Notes: generated by a model not told the origin, from the letters alone. Shown: positions 17,135-25,192, counted from the stretch's first letter. The stretch: DNA of 64,000 nt from Lachnospiraceae bacterium (GCA_015056815.1 SVFN01000002.1:186001-250000); one strand, 5' to 3'. A program made the numbers and translations.

Positions 17135-17185
17135 TTTACATTATCGAGCGAATTTTATCGAGATTCTATTGTTTTTCTGACAATT
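17135..17185 (-). promoter_or_regulatory. Promoter of the CAT-like gene with CTCGATAA direct repeats
   Basis: On the minus strand a -35 TCGATA and -10 TAAAAT are separated by 17 bp. CTCGATAA occurs twice, 6 bp apart, once over the -35 and once in the spacer. Upstream lies TTGT-N7-ACAA. The same 45-bp arrangement occurs at 21532-21576 before the DUF975 gene, so this is a candidate shared operator. Confidence 0.6.
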
Positions 17186-17210
17186 ATCAAAAATTTCATC
17201 CCCGTTACTT

Positions 17211-17259
17211 CAAAAACGTCAGAAAGAACCGGGCCCCTTTCCCGATTTTTTCTGACGTT
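17211..17259 (-). terminator. Terminator of the methyltransferase gene
   Basis: Perfect 11-bp outer stem AACGTCAGAAA (17215-17225) / TTTCTGACGTT (17249-17259), with an inner CGGG/CCCG pairing. On the minus strand it is followed by TTTTT. Confidence 0.8.
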
Positions 17260-17375
17260 GATCCATCATGAATAATCTCTTTTATGCGCTTAATTCCAGC
17301 GCAGGCATTTATACTGCTGTCAGCAAAATTGTACTCATTTTTGGAAGATTGTCAATTGTTTTTCATACATCCTAC

Positions 17376-17392
17376 CGACTGTTAATAGTAAC
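17376..17392. repeat. Eroded terminus of the MITE-like element
   Basis: CGACTGTTAATAGTAAC matches the element terminus CGGCTGTGAATAGTAAC at 15 of 17 positions. The stop codon of the methyltransferase gene lies inside it. Could be chance, but the position mirrors other copies that abut gene 3' ends. Confidence 0.45.
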
Positions 17393-18185
17393 TATGAATC
17401 TTCCTCAGCCGGGCAAGCGCAGCATAATGCAGAACCTCAAATTTTTCAGGTGCTGTTTCATCAAGGAGTTTTCTGTGCTCCTCATCCCATTTCGCCAGTT
17501 CTTCCTCGGACAATGATGCGCCCACACCACGGGATGCTTTCATCCTTCCATGCCAGGATTCCTTAGTGAAAGGCACCATAAGGTCATATTCTTCATGTTC
17601 TTCCAGTTCAAAATAATCGTAAGCCACATCCGGGATCCGGATCGGATGCCGCCTTTCTCCTGCTCCCGACCACCCGGGACTGTACTTTAATATCAGTTCC
17701 TCACTGGCTTTCGCGATCCTGTCTTCCTCCGGCAGCCATGCCATATATAATATCAGAAGCTTTCCATCGGGTCTTAGGATATCTGCCAGTTTCGGCATGA
17801 CCTTCTCATGGTCAAAATACCAGAAGCACTGGCAGGCTGTGATGACATCGAAACTGCCTGACGGAAAATCCATCTCTTCGGTAGCTACGGCATAAAAATC
17901 AATCTCCATTCCGGCGTCATCCGACAGGCGTTTTGCCTGCTTAATCTGTTCGGGAGAAATATCCGTTCCGGTCCAGTTTGCCCCATAACGATACATATTG
18001 CGCGGCAGCACTCCCGTACCGGTCCCGAGATCAAGGACATTATCTTCCTTCATGCAAAGCCCTCTGTCAATGATCTTCTTATAGAATTCTTCCGGATATA
18101 TATCCCTGTATTTTGCATATTCCGCTGAGGTCCTTCCCCAGTCAAACGCCTTTCCGGCATCTATACGGTCATCTGTTATTAACAT
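17382..18185 (-). CDS. Class I SAM-dependent methyltransferase
   Basis: A 267-residue soluble methyltransferase. Motif I is N-V-L-D-L-G-T-G-T-G-V-L-P (about residues 50-62), and the acidic motif II end is N-W-T-G-T-D-I-S. The post-motif strand FDVITACQCFWYFDHEKV and L-R-P-D-G-K-L-L-I-L complete the Rossmann-like SAM fold. The closest recognisable group is the Methyltransf_11/25 type acting on small molecules; the substrate is unknown. The C-terminal residues (H-S-Y-Y) and stop codon fall in the eroded repeat end, so the native C-terminus may have changed slightly. It is followed by a strong terminator at 17211-17259. Confidence 0.85.
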   Translation of the reverse strand: MLITDDRIDAGKAFDWGRTSAEYAKYRDIYPEEFYKKIIDRGLCMKEDNVLDLGTGTGVLPRNMYRYGANWTGTDISPEQIKQAKRLSDDAGMEIDFYAVATEEMDFPSGSFDVITACQCFWYFDHEKVMPKLADILRPDGKLLILYMAWLPEEDRIAKASEELILKYSPGWSGAGERRHPIRIPDVAYDYFELEEHEEYDLMVPFTKESWHGRMKASRGVGASLSEEELAKWDEEHRKLLDETAPEKFEVLHYAALARLRKIHSYY

Positions 18186-18220
18186 ACTTCTTCCTCTATA
18201 AAACGCAGACTACTTTTCTG

Positions 18221-18430
18221 TCAACTGCTCCACCCCCCGGGATTCTCTGACCCTCTCCCGGCCCGCAGTTTCTGACACTTCTCCATCAATTCACGGTTTC
18301 TGCCTGCATTGATGTTCAGTACGATGACCTTTAGCTCTAACGCAGGCTCCTCCACCTGAAGCTTATACTGACCGGACAGCTCATACTCTTCTCTGTCAGC
18401 CATCTCCTCGCTGCCGTTGTAATTTTGCAT
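18221..18430 (-). pseudogene. Fragment of a Rpn/PD-(D/E)XK nuclease-transposase family protein
   Basis: A 69-residue open frame. Its core, L-E-L-K-V-I-V-L-N-I-N-A-G-R-N-R-E-L-M-E-K-C, resembles the C-terminal V-x-N-I-N-x-G-x-N-x-x-L-M-x-x-C block of Rpn-type recombination-promoting nucleases, which are abundant in Lachnospiraceae. The catalytic N-terminal half of about 200 residues is absent, and the frame ends in an unrelated Gly/Arg/Ser tail. It is therefore probably a decayed remnant. Assignment is by remembered family pattern only. Confidence 0.45.
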
Positions 18431-18437
18431 GAACGGA

Positions 18438-19313
18438 TCAGTTAAAAACTTTTATTACCAAAAAACCTATGGCATATATTCCAAGACCCAGAGCCAAAAA
18501 CAAAATGCCGGTTTTGAACTGATCTTTTTTATAATTCCGGTTTGCCTCTTCCAAGGTGACCACGCCTTTATAAAGTGCGCCGTAATCGTCATTTTCTTCC
18601 AGCGTATTGTCATCTGACAGCTTTCCGACAGCCGTGAATTCACCCTCCAGATTCTCCTGCGGCACTACTTTGCAGATCACTCTGAGATCTCCGATCTTTG
18701 GCTGCCCACTGTCTTCGGAAGCATACACCCCTTTCTCTGTAAGTTTCAAGCCAAATCTCTCACCCGCATCCTTCGGTGTATTGTATGCGGGAACCGTCAT
18801 ATCCTCCATCGTAAATTCCGCACCCTCCAGGTATCTGAGAAGGCTCTTGCCCAGTTTAATGCCATCTTCCCCGATCTCTGCCGTTCCGCAAATGACCACC
18901 TTCCCGCTTCCTCTCTCATTCAGAAATTCTTTGGGAAAGGGCGGATTCTTAAAATCTTTTGTGCTCCCAAACAGACTCCGTGCCGCACTTTTGCTCTCAT
19001 ACGCTTCAAAATCTCCCTGCGGACTGTTGAAAAAACCTTTCTCGGCATATTGATAGTAGTAGGTGGATCCACCTTTACTCACCCGGATATCCTCTTTGTG
19101 ATATTGATACATTTCTGTTTCCCGGAATATAACCGGTCCCATATCCGTAAGGCCCAGCACATCATCTTTCGCCGGAGTGACTACCTTTATTTTTCCTGTC
19201 ACCGCCACAACATCCTGCATCCCGTTTAATGCACCTATCAGAAAATAAATACTTATCAAAATAACAATTCCGCCTATTAATCCAAAGCATATATATTCCA
19301 CGATCCTTTTCAT
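18438..19313 (-). CDS. Membrane protein with large extracytoplasmic domain (TMEM43-like topology)
   Basis: A 291-residue protein with an N-terminal membrane helix (residues 7-30) and a C-terminal one (about 268-288), enclosing about 235 extracytoplasmic residues. The signature-like G-D-L-R-V-I-C-K-V-V-P near residue 212 and the overall topology resemble the TMEM43 family, but the match is weak. An alternative is an unassigned Firmicutes membrane protein. Function unknown. It is co-directional with the methyltransferase and HD genes, but gaps of over 150 bp on the HD side argue against one tight operon. Confidence 0.6.
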   Translation of the reverse strand: MKRIVEYICFGLIGGIVILISIYFLIGALNGMQDVVAVTGKIKVVTPAKDDVLGLTDMGPVIFRETEMYQYHKEDIRVSKGGSTYYYQYAEKGFFNSPQGDFEAYESKSAARSLFGSTKDFKNPPFPKEFLNERGSGKVVICGTAEIGEDGIKLGKSLLRYLEGAEFTMEDMTVPAYNTPKDAGERFGLKLTEKGVYASEDSGQPKIGDLRVICKVVPQENLEGEFTAVGKLSDDNTLEENDDYGALYKGVVTLEEANRNYKKDQFKTGILFLALGLGIYAIGFLVIKVFN

Positions 19314-19490
19314 ATTCCCTCCTTACAGAACGTTACCGTTCTTTTCTATCCTTACATATAAAGGATCATTCGGAAAGCCGTTTGGGACATTTGTACTCTA
19401 TTACAAACCGGAAACAGGCTTTTTTTCTTTCTTTGCGGCCTTTTGCTAAATACAGATTACGATTATAAGCTGCCCTTCTTTATGATTCCT

Positions 19491-20189
19491 TTAATCCGCA
19501 ATGAGATTTTTAATCGTCTCAAGAACACTGACGATATGATATTTTGTCAAAAATGCGATATCTTCATATTGTGGATACTTTGTCTCGATCACATCTGTTA
19601 GCGGCAGCACATACTGTTCTGTCTCTGAAATATATTCGGACATCCGCTTACGGCTGAAGCTGGCCGCCATGGTAGAAACATTGTTGCAGCGATCAATGAG
19701 CTTGACGACACAAGCCTTGCCGTTTGAACGAATCGCCTCATAATAGTTTGCTTTTGCTTCTTCTTTTGTCATGCCGTCAGCTGCTTTAAAGGTAAGCAGT
19801 CCTACCACTGTGCAGATTTCTTTTTCAAATGGAAGCTCTTCCAGACTTACCCCGGTATCCTCCACAACATCATGTAAAAGGATCGCCGCCAACAGATAAT
19901 CATCCCGTATCCCGAAGGCATGTGCCTGACACGCCATCATCAGCGGATGATTGATATAGGCAACCTGATCCGTCGTATATCTGCCCTGCTTGCGCAACTG
20001 CCCTGCGTGACGTTCCCTCATGTACCGGAGCGCCCGGCCGGTCGCATTTAATCCTTCTGCCAGAGCCGTCTGCTTCATCCGGCAATACATGTTTTCTTCA
20101 TGAAAAAGACGGCTTCTGATCGAAAGGCCTTCTGCCCGGCCGGTCGTCATATCGCTGTTTGACAGAAACAAGTTAGTTTCCCTATCCAT
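19491..20189 (-). CDS. HD-domain hydrolase (RelA/SpoT-hydrolase-like)
   Basis: A 232-residue soluble metal-dependent phosphohydrolase. The HD motifs are visible: N-H-P-L-M-M-A, then A-A-I-L-L-H-D-V-V-E-D-T (the H-D pair and E-D of stand-alone ppGpp-hydrolase-like proteins), and L-I-D-R-C-N-N-V-S-T (the D-R-x-x-N motif). These match the hydrolase half of RelA/SpoT (MESH1-like), so (p)ppGpp or another nucleotide is a plausible substrate, but the synthetase, TGS and ACT domains are absent. Start at 20189 (MDRETNLFLS) has AGGAGGG upstream; the longer in-frame extension would overlap the DUF975 gene and lacks a ribosome site. It lies 46 bp downstream of the DUF975 gene and is probably co-transcribed with it. 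Confidence 0.8.
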   Translation of the reverse strand: MDRETNLFLSNSDMTTGRAEGLSIRSRLFHEENMYCRMKQTALAEGLNATGRALRYMRERHAGQLRKQGRYTTDQVAYINHPLMMACQAHAFGIRDDYLLAAILLHDVVEDTGVSLEELPFEKEICTVVGLLTFKAADGMTKEEAKANYYEAIRSNGKACVVKLIDRCNNVSTMAASFSRKRMSEYISETEQYVLPLTDVIETKYPQYEDIAFLTKYHIVSVLETIKNLIAD

Positions 20190-20235
20190 TCCTGTTTCTC
20201 CCTCCTGTCTGCCTCTTTTGCAGACAAAGCCGGTT

Positions 20236-21474
20236 TTATAGTTCAAAGCCACCGGGACCGAAGAGATCATCCTCTTTCGTATCGGCACCACCATCCGTTG
20301 AACCATCCCCGCCGCCATAACTGTTTCCGGTACTGTAGCTTCCCGAGTTGTTTACACTTCCCGGATCGAAACCGTTCCTGTCGTAGACTCCGCCGGTGCT
20401 GTAATTGTCCTGACTGTATCCGGTTCCCGCATTGTAACCGCTCTGTCCATATGTTCCGCCGGCATTGTAATTGTCCTGACTGTATCCGGTTCCCGCATTG
20501 TAGCCGTTCTGTCCATATGTTCCGCCGGCATTGTAATTGTCCTGACTGTATCCGGTTCCCGCATTATAGCCGTTCTGTCCATATGTTCCGCCGGCATTGT
20601 AATTGTCCTGACCGTATCCGGTTCCCGCATTGTAACCGTTCTGTCCATATGTTCCGCCGGCATTGTAATTGTCCTGACCGTAATAGCCCGGATTCTCCCA
20701 GTCCTTTTTGCCTCCTAAGAGAGGATCAAAGTAATCCAAGCCCGGTTTGTGTTTCAATGCTTCATACAGATACGCATTCGTCATGGCCACATAGGGGCCG
20801 ATCCAGAATATTTCCAGCAAAAACAGCGTAAAGATCGCAGCAATATGCCATAAAATAAAAGAAAGATCCAGAATAAACGCATTCCACTTTTCTCCATTCA
20901 TCATCTGCTTACTGAGCGTAAACACTTCATCCGGGTCCATATTCGGATCTTCTGCCAGAATATAAGGCATCATACGGTATTCGTATGCCTTTACGATCCC
21001 CGGGATAATGAAAAGCAGTGACCACAGTCCGATATACATGTCACGCAAAAACAACGTTTTTACAACATTGGAATATCTGCCCGTCTGAAACCCTGTACCC
21101 AGACAATTCACACCATTGTATGTTCCGGGTTTGTAGACAGATTCCAAAAAATATCTCTGTGCACCCATTTCCAAAGGATTGCGCACAAACACATCAAACG
21201 CGATCGCAAATGCCAGAACGATCAGAAAGATCACAAAAAACACTGCCATAAATGCAAGGATCACCGACAGATCCGGCATATTAAAATGCCCGTTTGACGT
21301 ACTTCCTCCATTGTTTGAACCGCCACCGTTATAAGACCTGCCCGCGCCGGCACCACCGCCGCCTCCTCCGCCGCCGGTTGCAAATCCCAACACCAGAGTA
21401 ACCAGTACCAGTCCCCAATAATTACTCTTTACCGCCAGTTTCGCTTTACTTTTCAGCTCTGCTCTTGTCCACAT
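20236..21474 (-). CDS. DUF975 family integral membrane protein with repetitive Gly/Tyr/Asn tail
   Basis: A 412-residue protein. The N-terminal MWTRAELKSKAK motif is the hallmark start of DUF975 proteins. About five membrane segments follow (residues 16-250), with a Gly-rich loop (G-G-G-G-G-A-G-A-G) between the first two. The C-terminal 140 residues consist of a 22-residue repeat, Q-D-N-Y-N-A-G-G-T-Y-G-Q-N-G-Y-N-A-G-T-G-Y, in five copies, ending in an acidic terminus. DUF975 proteins have no known biochemical role. Start 21474 has GGAGG/AGGAG upstream. The promoter (21525-21576) shares an operator-like repeat with the CAT-like gene. The HD hydrolase follows. Confidence 0.85.
   Translation of the reverse strand: MWTRAELKSKAKLAVKSNYWGLVLVTLVLGFATGGGGGGGGAGAGRSYNGGGSNNGGSTSNGHFNMPDLSVILAFMAVFFVIFLIVLAFAIAFDVFVRNPLEMGAQRYFLESVYKPGTYNGVNCLGTGFQTGRYSNVVKTLFLRDMYIGLWSLLFIIPGIVKAYEYRMMPYILAEDPNMDPDEVFTLSKQMMNGEKWNAFILDLSFILWHIAAIFTLFLLEIFWIGPYVAMTNAYLYEALKHKPGLDYFDPLLGGKKDWENPGYYGQDNYNAGGTYGQNGYNAGTGYGQDNYNAGGTYGQNGYNAGTGYSQDNYNAGGTYGQNGYNAGTGYSQDNYNAGGTYGQSGYNAGTGYSQDNYSTGGVYDRNGFDPGSVNNSGSYSTGNSYGGGDGSTDGGADTKEDDLFGPGGFEL
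20395..20685 (-). repeat. 66-bp tandem repeat array within the DUF975 gene
   Basis: The 13-mer GTAATTGTCCTGA recurs at 20401, 20467, 20533, 20599 and 20665, exactly 66 bp apart. Because 66 is a multiple of three, copy changes keep the reading frame. Units differ by a few third-position changes, suggesting recent expansion. Confidence 0.95.
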
Positions 21475-21524
21475 ACTCCTTTTCCTCCTTAATCGATTAA
21501 GCCTTATCGAAACAGTCAATATCA

Positions 21525-21576
21525 TTCTACCTTATCGAGTAACTCTTGTCGAGATTTTATTGTTTTTCTGACAATT
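21525..21576 (-). promoter_or_regulatory. DUF975 promoter with CTCGAYAA direct repeats
   Basis: On the minus strand a -35 TCGACA and -10 TAGAAT are 17 bp apart. The direct repeats CTCGACAA and CTCGATAA are 6 bp apart and overlap the -35 and spacer. The 45-bp stretch 21532-21576 is nearly the same as 17141-17185. A further TTTCGATAAGG lies downstream near 21503-21513. Confidence 0.6.
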
Positions 21577-21764
21577 CTCTGACAATTTTGCACCATTCTG
21601 TCTTTCCGGATTTTTCTGTTGATCACAGCATCGGCATTTTGCCGCAATCCCTTTCTCATGATGCCGGCTGTAATTTTGGAAGCTTTTTTTCATTCTCCCA
21701 TGCTTTCAGCCTGTTTCAGGGATGTTGCAGCTATAATTTCACTCTTAATCTCTGAGGCACTTTG

Positions 21765-21773
21765 TGATATACT
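21765..21773 (+). promoter_or_regulatory. Possible extended -10 promoter of hydG-hydF
   Basis: TGATATACT carries an extended -10 (TG-N-TATACT). No good -35 is seen 17 bp upstream. The leader would be about 48 nt. Confidence 0.35.
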
Positions 21774-21827
21774 ATTATTTACCGGTAGATTGGTATCGAC
21801 CGAAAAATATGCGAAAGAAGGCATCTT

Positions 21828-23249
21828 ATGTACAATCCCAATTCTCTTAACGCCGATGAATTTATCGACCATAATGAAATCATGGAAACCTTAGCCTATG
21901 CTGAGATTAACAAAAATAACACAGACCTTTTGGAGCAGATCCTCAATAAAGCTGCCTTGCGAAAAGGACTTACCCATAAAGAAGCTGCTGTTTTATTGGA
22001 CTGTGAACTTCCAGAATACAATGAGCGCATCTTCGCTCTGGCCCATCAGATCAAGAAAGATTTTTACGGCAACCGTATCGTGATGTTTGCACCGCTCTAT
22101 CTTTCCAATTACTGTGTCAACGGCTGTCTTTATTGTCCGTACCATTTAAAGAACAAGCACATAGCACGTAAGAAACTGACGCAGGAAGAGATCCGCAAAG
22201 AAGTTATCGCACTGCAGGATATGGGACACAAGCGTCTGGCGATCGAAGCCGGAGAAGACCCCGTCAACAATCCGATCGAATATATCCTGGAGTCCATCCG
22301 TACGATCTACAGCGTGCATCACAAAAACGGGGATATCCGCCGCGTGAACGTAAACATTGCCGCCACCACAGTGGAGAACTATCGTCTGTTGAAAGAAGCG
22401 GGGATCGGTACTTATATTTTGTTTCAGGAGACTTATCATAAGGAAAGCTATTTAAAACTTCATCCCACCGGACCGAAGCATGATTACAACTATCACACCG
22501 AAGCGATGGACCGTGCGATGGAAGGCGGGATCGATGATGTAGGGCTTGGTGTATTGTTCGGACTGGAGCTTTACCGTTATGAATTTGCCGGGCTTTTAAT
22601 GCATGCGGAACACTTAGAAGCCGTCCATGGCGTCGGACCGCATACCATCAGTGTGCCGAGAGTCAAACCTGCGGACGATATTGATCCCGATGCTTTTGAT
22701 AACGGGATTTCCGATGAGATCTTCCAAAAACTAATTGCCTGTATCCGCATCGCGGTTCCTTATACCGGCATGATCATTTCCACCCGCGAGAGCAAGTCCT
22801 GCCGTGAAAAGGTTCTTCCTTATGGAATCTCGCAAATAAGCGGCGGTTCCAAGACCAGTGTGGGAGGCTACTATCAGCCGGAGACAGAAGATGATCTGAC
22901 CTCCGCGCAGTTTGATGTATCTGACACAAGAACCCTGGATGAAGTGGTGAAATGGCTGATGGAAAAAGGATATATTCCGAGCTTTTGCACCGCCTGCTAC
23001 CGTGAAGGACGTACCGGAGACCGTTTCATGAGTCTTTGCAAGAGCGGACAGATCCAGAACTGCTGCCATCCCAACGCACTGATGACCCTGGAAGAATATC
23101 TGATCGACTATGCATCAGAGGACACCCGTCAGATCGGAGAGACACTGATTATGCGGGAGCTTGAAAATATTCCGAAGGAAGCAGTAAAGCAGGTTGTCCT
23201 CAAACGTCTGGAGCAGATCAAAAACGGAGAAAGGGATTTTCGTTTTTAA
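21828..23249 (+). CDS. hydG: [FeFe]-hydrogenase maturase HydG (radical SAM tyrosine lyase)
   Basis: Cleaves tyrosine with S-adenosylmethionine to supply CO and CN ligands of the hydrogenase H-cluster. The 473-residue length is typical. The radical SAM cluster motif C-V-N-G-C-L-Y-C (C-x3-C-x2-C) lies near residue 95. The C-terminal second-cluster motif C-T-A-C followed 22 residues later by Cys (C-x2-C-x22-C) near residues 385-412 distinguishes HydG from the related ThiH. Start MYNPNSLNADEF matches the family N-terminus; AGAAGG lies upstream. hydF follows after 18 bp. The third maturase, HydE, and the hydrogenase itself are not in the window. Confidence 0.96.
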   Translation: MYNPNSLNADEFIDHNEIMETLAYAEINKNNTDLLEQILNKAALRKGLTHKEAAVLLDCELPEYNERIFALAHQIKKDFYGNRIVMFAPLYLSNYCVNGCLYCPYHLKNKHIARKKLTQEEIRKEVIALQDMGHKRLAIEAGEDPVNNPIEYILESIRTIYSVHHKNGDIRRVNVNIAATTVENYRLLKEAGIGTYILFQETYHKESYLKLHPTGPKHDYNYHTEAMDRAMEGGIDDVGLGVLFGLELYRYEFAGLLMHAEHLEAVHGVGPHTISVPRVKPADDIDPDAFDNGISDEIFQKLIACIRIAVPYTGMIISTRESKSCREKVLPYGISQISGGSKTSVGGYYQPETEDDLTSAQFDVSDTRTLDEVVKWLMEKGYIPSFCTACYREGRTGDRFMSLCKSGQIQNCCHPNALMTLEEYLIDYASEDTRQIGETLIMRELENIPKEAVKQVVLKRLEQIKNGERDFRF

Positions 23250-23267
23250 AAGAAAGAGGTATCTGAC

Positions 23268-24599
23268 ATGAGTATGAATGACACACCTAACGCCGAGCGG
23301 CTGCATATTGGACTGTTCGGCAGGCGCAATGCCGGCAAATCCAGCCTGTTAAACGCATTGACCGGGCAATCCCTCGCGGTTACCTCGCCCATAGCAGGCA
23401 CAACCACCGATACGGTATCCAAAGCGATGGAGCTTTTACCCTTAGGTCCCATCCTCTTCATCGATACGCCGGGACTGGACGATGCAGGGCAGCTTGGAGG
23501 ACTCCGGGTGGAAAAAGCAAAGCAGGCATTGCACAAAACAGATCTCGCACTTTTGGTCATCGACAGTACGATCGGTCTGACAGAGGAAGATCGAGAGATC
23601 GAAGCGCTGATCCTTTCCCGTAAGATTCCCACGATCTATGTCTACAATAAGTGCGACCTGCCGGCTGACACTCAGGGCAGTACCATCAGGCAATGTCACC
23701 CAAACAGCCTTTCCCCTGAACATGTTTCGAATGGCAGCACTGACTGTTTGACTTCTGCAAACATGCCGACAGAAAGTCTTACCCGGCATCCTTCCCATAA
23801 ACCGGGGCAGGCTGCTGTAACCATCAGTACGAAAACCATGGAAAACATCCCATTATTAAAAGAGACGATCATCGCGCTCGCCACTCCTCTGCTGTCAGAA
23901 AAGAACACACCGATCGTAAGTGATCTCGTACAGGCAGGCGATGTGGTGATCCTTGTCGTTCCCATCGACAAGGCGGCACCCAAGGGACGTCTGATCCTGC
24001 CGCAGCAGCAGACGATCAGAGAGCTTCTCGACACCGGTGTCCACACCATGATCGTTCGGGATACAGAGTTAGCCGATACCTTTTTAAAGCTTTCGGTCGC
24101 TCCAAAACTTGTGATCACAGACAGCCAGGCATTTAAAAAGGTGGCCTCCATTGTTCCCGGGCATATCCTTTTAACCTCCTTTTCCATTCTTATGGCAAGA
24201 CATAAGGGAAATTTTCAAGAGGCACTTGCCGGAGTCAGAGCACTTGATACCATCACAAATGACAGTCATATTTTAATTGCCGAAGGCTGTACTCACCATC
24301 GCCAGTGCGGAGATATCGGTACGGTGAAGCTGCCGGCTCTCATCCGCCGGTTCTGCGGCTGCGATCCTGCGTTTACCTTTACAAGCGGAACAGAGTTTCC
24401 GACTGATCTTTCTGATTTTGACCTCGTGATCCACTGCGGCGGCTGTATGCTGCATGATCGACAGATGCAACACCGCTACAAGACCGCCGGACAGTCCGGA
24501 CACCTTCCCATAACCAATTACGGACTTGCGATTTCTTATATGAATGGGATTTTGGAACGAAGTATTGAACTCTTAAAAGAAAAGAACGTCTGTGTATGA
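23268..24599 (+). CDS. hydF: [FeFe]-hydrogenase maturation GTPase HydF
   Basis: Scaffold GTPase on which the 2Fe H-subcluster precursor is built and transferred to the hydrogenase. G1 is G-R-R-N-A-G-K-S-S-L (residues 14-23), G3 is D-T-P-G-L-D-D, and G4 is N-K-C-D near residue 128. The C-terminal cluster domain has C-T-H-H-R-Q-C-G and, about 50 residues on, H-C-G-G-C, the C-x-H...H-C-x-x-C iron-sulfur ligands of HydF. At 443 residues it exceeds the usual 400-415. The excess is a Ser/Thr/His/Pro-rich insertion of about 40 residues after G4 (about 132-185). It forms an operon with hydG and ends at a strong terminator. Confidence 0.95.
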   Translation: MSMNDTPNAERLHIGLFGRRNAGKSSLLNALTGQSLAVTSPIAGTTTDTVSKAMELLPLGPILFIDTPGLDDAGQLGGLRVEKAKQALHKTDLALLVIDSTIGLTEEDREIEALILSRKIPTIYVYNKCDLPADTQGSTIRQCHPNSLSPEHVSNGSTDCLTSANMPTESLTRHPSHKPGQAAVTISTKTMENIPLLKETIIALATPLLSEKNTPIVSDLVQAGDVVILVVPIDKAAPKGRLILPQQQTIRELLDTGVHTMIVRDTELADTFLKLSVAPKLVITDSQAFKKVASIVPGHILLTSFSILMARHKGNFQEALAGVRALDTITNDSHILIAEGCTHHRQCGDIGTVKLPALIRRFCGCDPAFTFTSGTEFPTDLSDFDLVIHCGGCMLHDRQMQHRYKTAGQSGHLPITNYGLAISYMNGILERSIELLKEKNVCV

Positions 24600-24621
24600 T
24601 CTTCACGGACGTTCTTTTCTT
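24577..24621 (+). terminator. Terminator of hydG-hydF
   Basis: An 18-bp stem with one G-T pair, AAGAAAAGAACGTCTGTG / CACGGACGTTCTTTTCTT, and a 9-nt loop. It overlaps the hydF stop codon. Confidence 0.85.
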
Positions 24622-24690
24622 TGCTCTTCTTTATCATAAAGCATTTCTGCCTGGACCAAAATGAATCATCTGCCAACTTGTTCCTTATTT

Positions 24691-24834
24691 GTTACTATTC
24701 ACAGCCGAAATGCGCATTTACTGCGCATTTACGGCTCGATAAACTATCTCTGTTATTGGATTTTGCCCATCGCGAAGCGATTTTAAATGGCAAAATCCGT
24801 TACTTTCACAGGCAAAACGGCTGTGAATAGTAAC
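24691..24834 (+). repeat. MITE-like element, complete copy (144 bp, inverted orientation)
   Basis: Same length and perfect 17-bp termini as 13509-13652, in the opposite orientation. Starts GTTACTATTCACAGCCG and ends CGGCTGTGAATAGTAAC. The interior is almost identical, including GGATTTTGCC/GGCAAAATCC around ATCGC-GAA-GCGAT. It lies 70 bp downstream of the hydF terminator. Confidence 0.92.
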
Positions 24835-25192
24835 CCTTATTTAAGATTCCCTTCTGAATTCTCCTATGGCAGCTTAACAAAAATCTCCCAATATTACTTA
24901 TCTTTCCGATCATATCATGCAACGAAGATCAATATCTCTTGTTATTTATTTTCATCCGGCGTGTCCTTTCTTATTTTTATATAACATACGTTTTTGTATC
25001 ATATCATGCCTTTCCTGCTATTTCATCCTCTGACATAAACTTTTTCAGTCAATATTGCAAATCAAAGCTGTCATAAGAACATATTTTCTTCTGTTTTTTC
25101 TGTCGTTTTTACTATAACACCTGTTTGCAGGAAATCTCGCAATCGCCTGAAATCGCAAGCCTCGTTGTTTCACATGTTATTTTATACAAAAT

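Larger units (their letters stand above)
17034..17381. other. Intergenic region with terminator and shared promoter element
   Basis: Holds the CAT-like gene promoter (17141-17185), a strong terminator for the methyltransferase (17211-17259) and an eroded repeat end (17376-17392). No gene seen. Confidence 0.6.
21475..21827. other. Divergent intergenic region between DUF975 and hydG
   Basis: Contains the DUF975 promoter with the shared element (21525-21576) and the probable hydG promoter (21765-21773). TCTGACAATT occurs twice (21567-21576 and 21578-21588 region). No gene seen. Confidence 0.5.

Noticed and set aside
20395-20685. CRISPR-like regular repeat spacing
   Set aside because: The 66-bp units are tandem with no unique spacers and keep a protein reading frame; they belong to the DUF975 gene.
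20298-20831. Plus-strand Cys/His/Arg-rich 177-residue frame
   Set aside because: It is the antisense image of the 66-bp repeat array, without a ribosome site.
24787-24984. Short plus-strand frame starting M-A-K-S-V-T-F-T-G-K
   Set aside because: Starts inside the MITE terminus. The same peptide pattern recurs at the 55203 remnant, showing it is repeat-derived.
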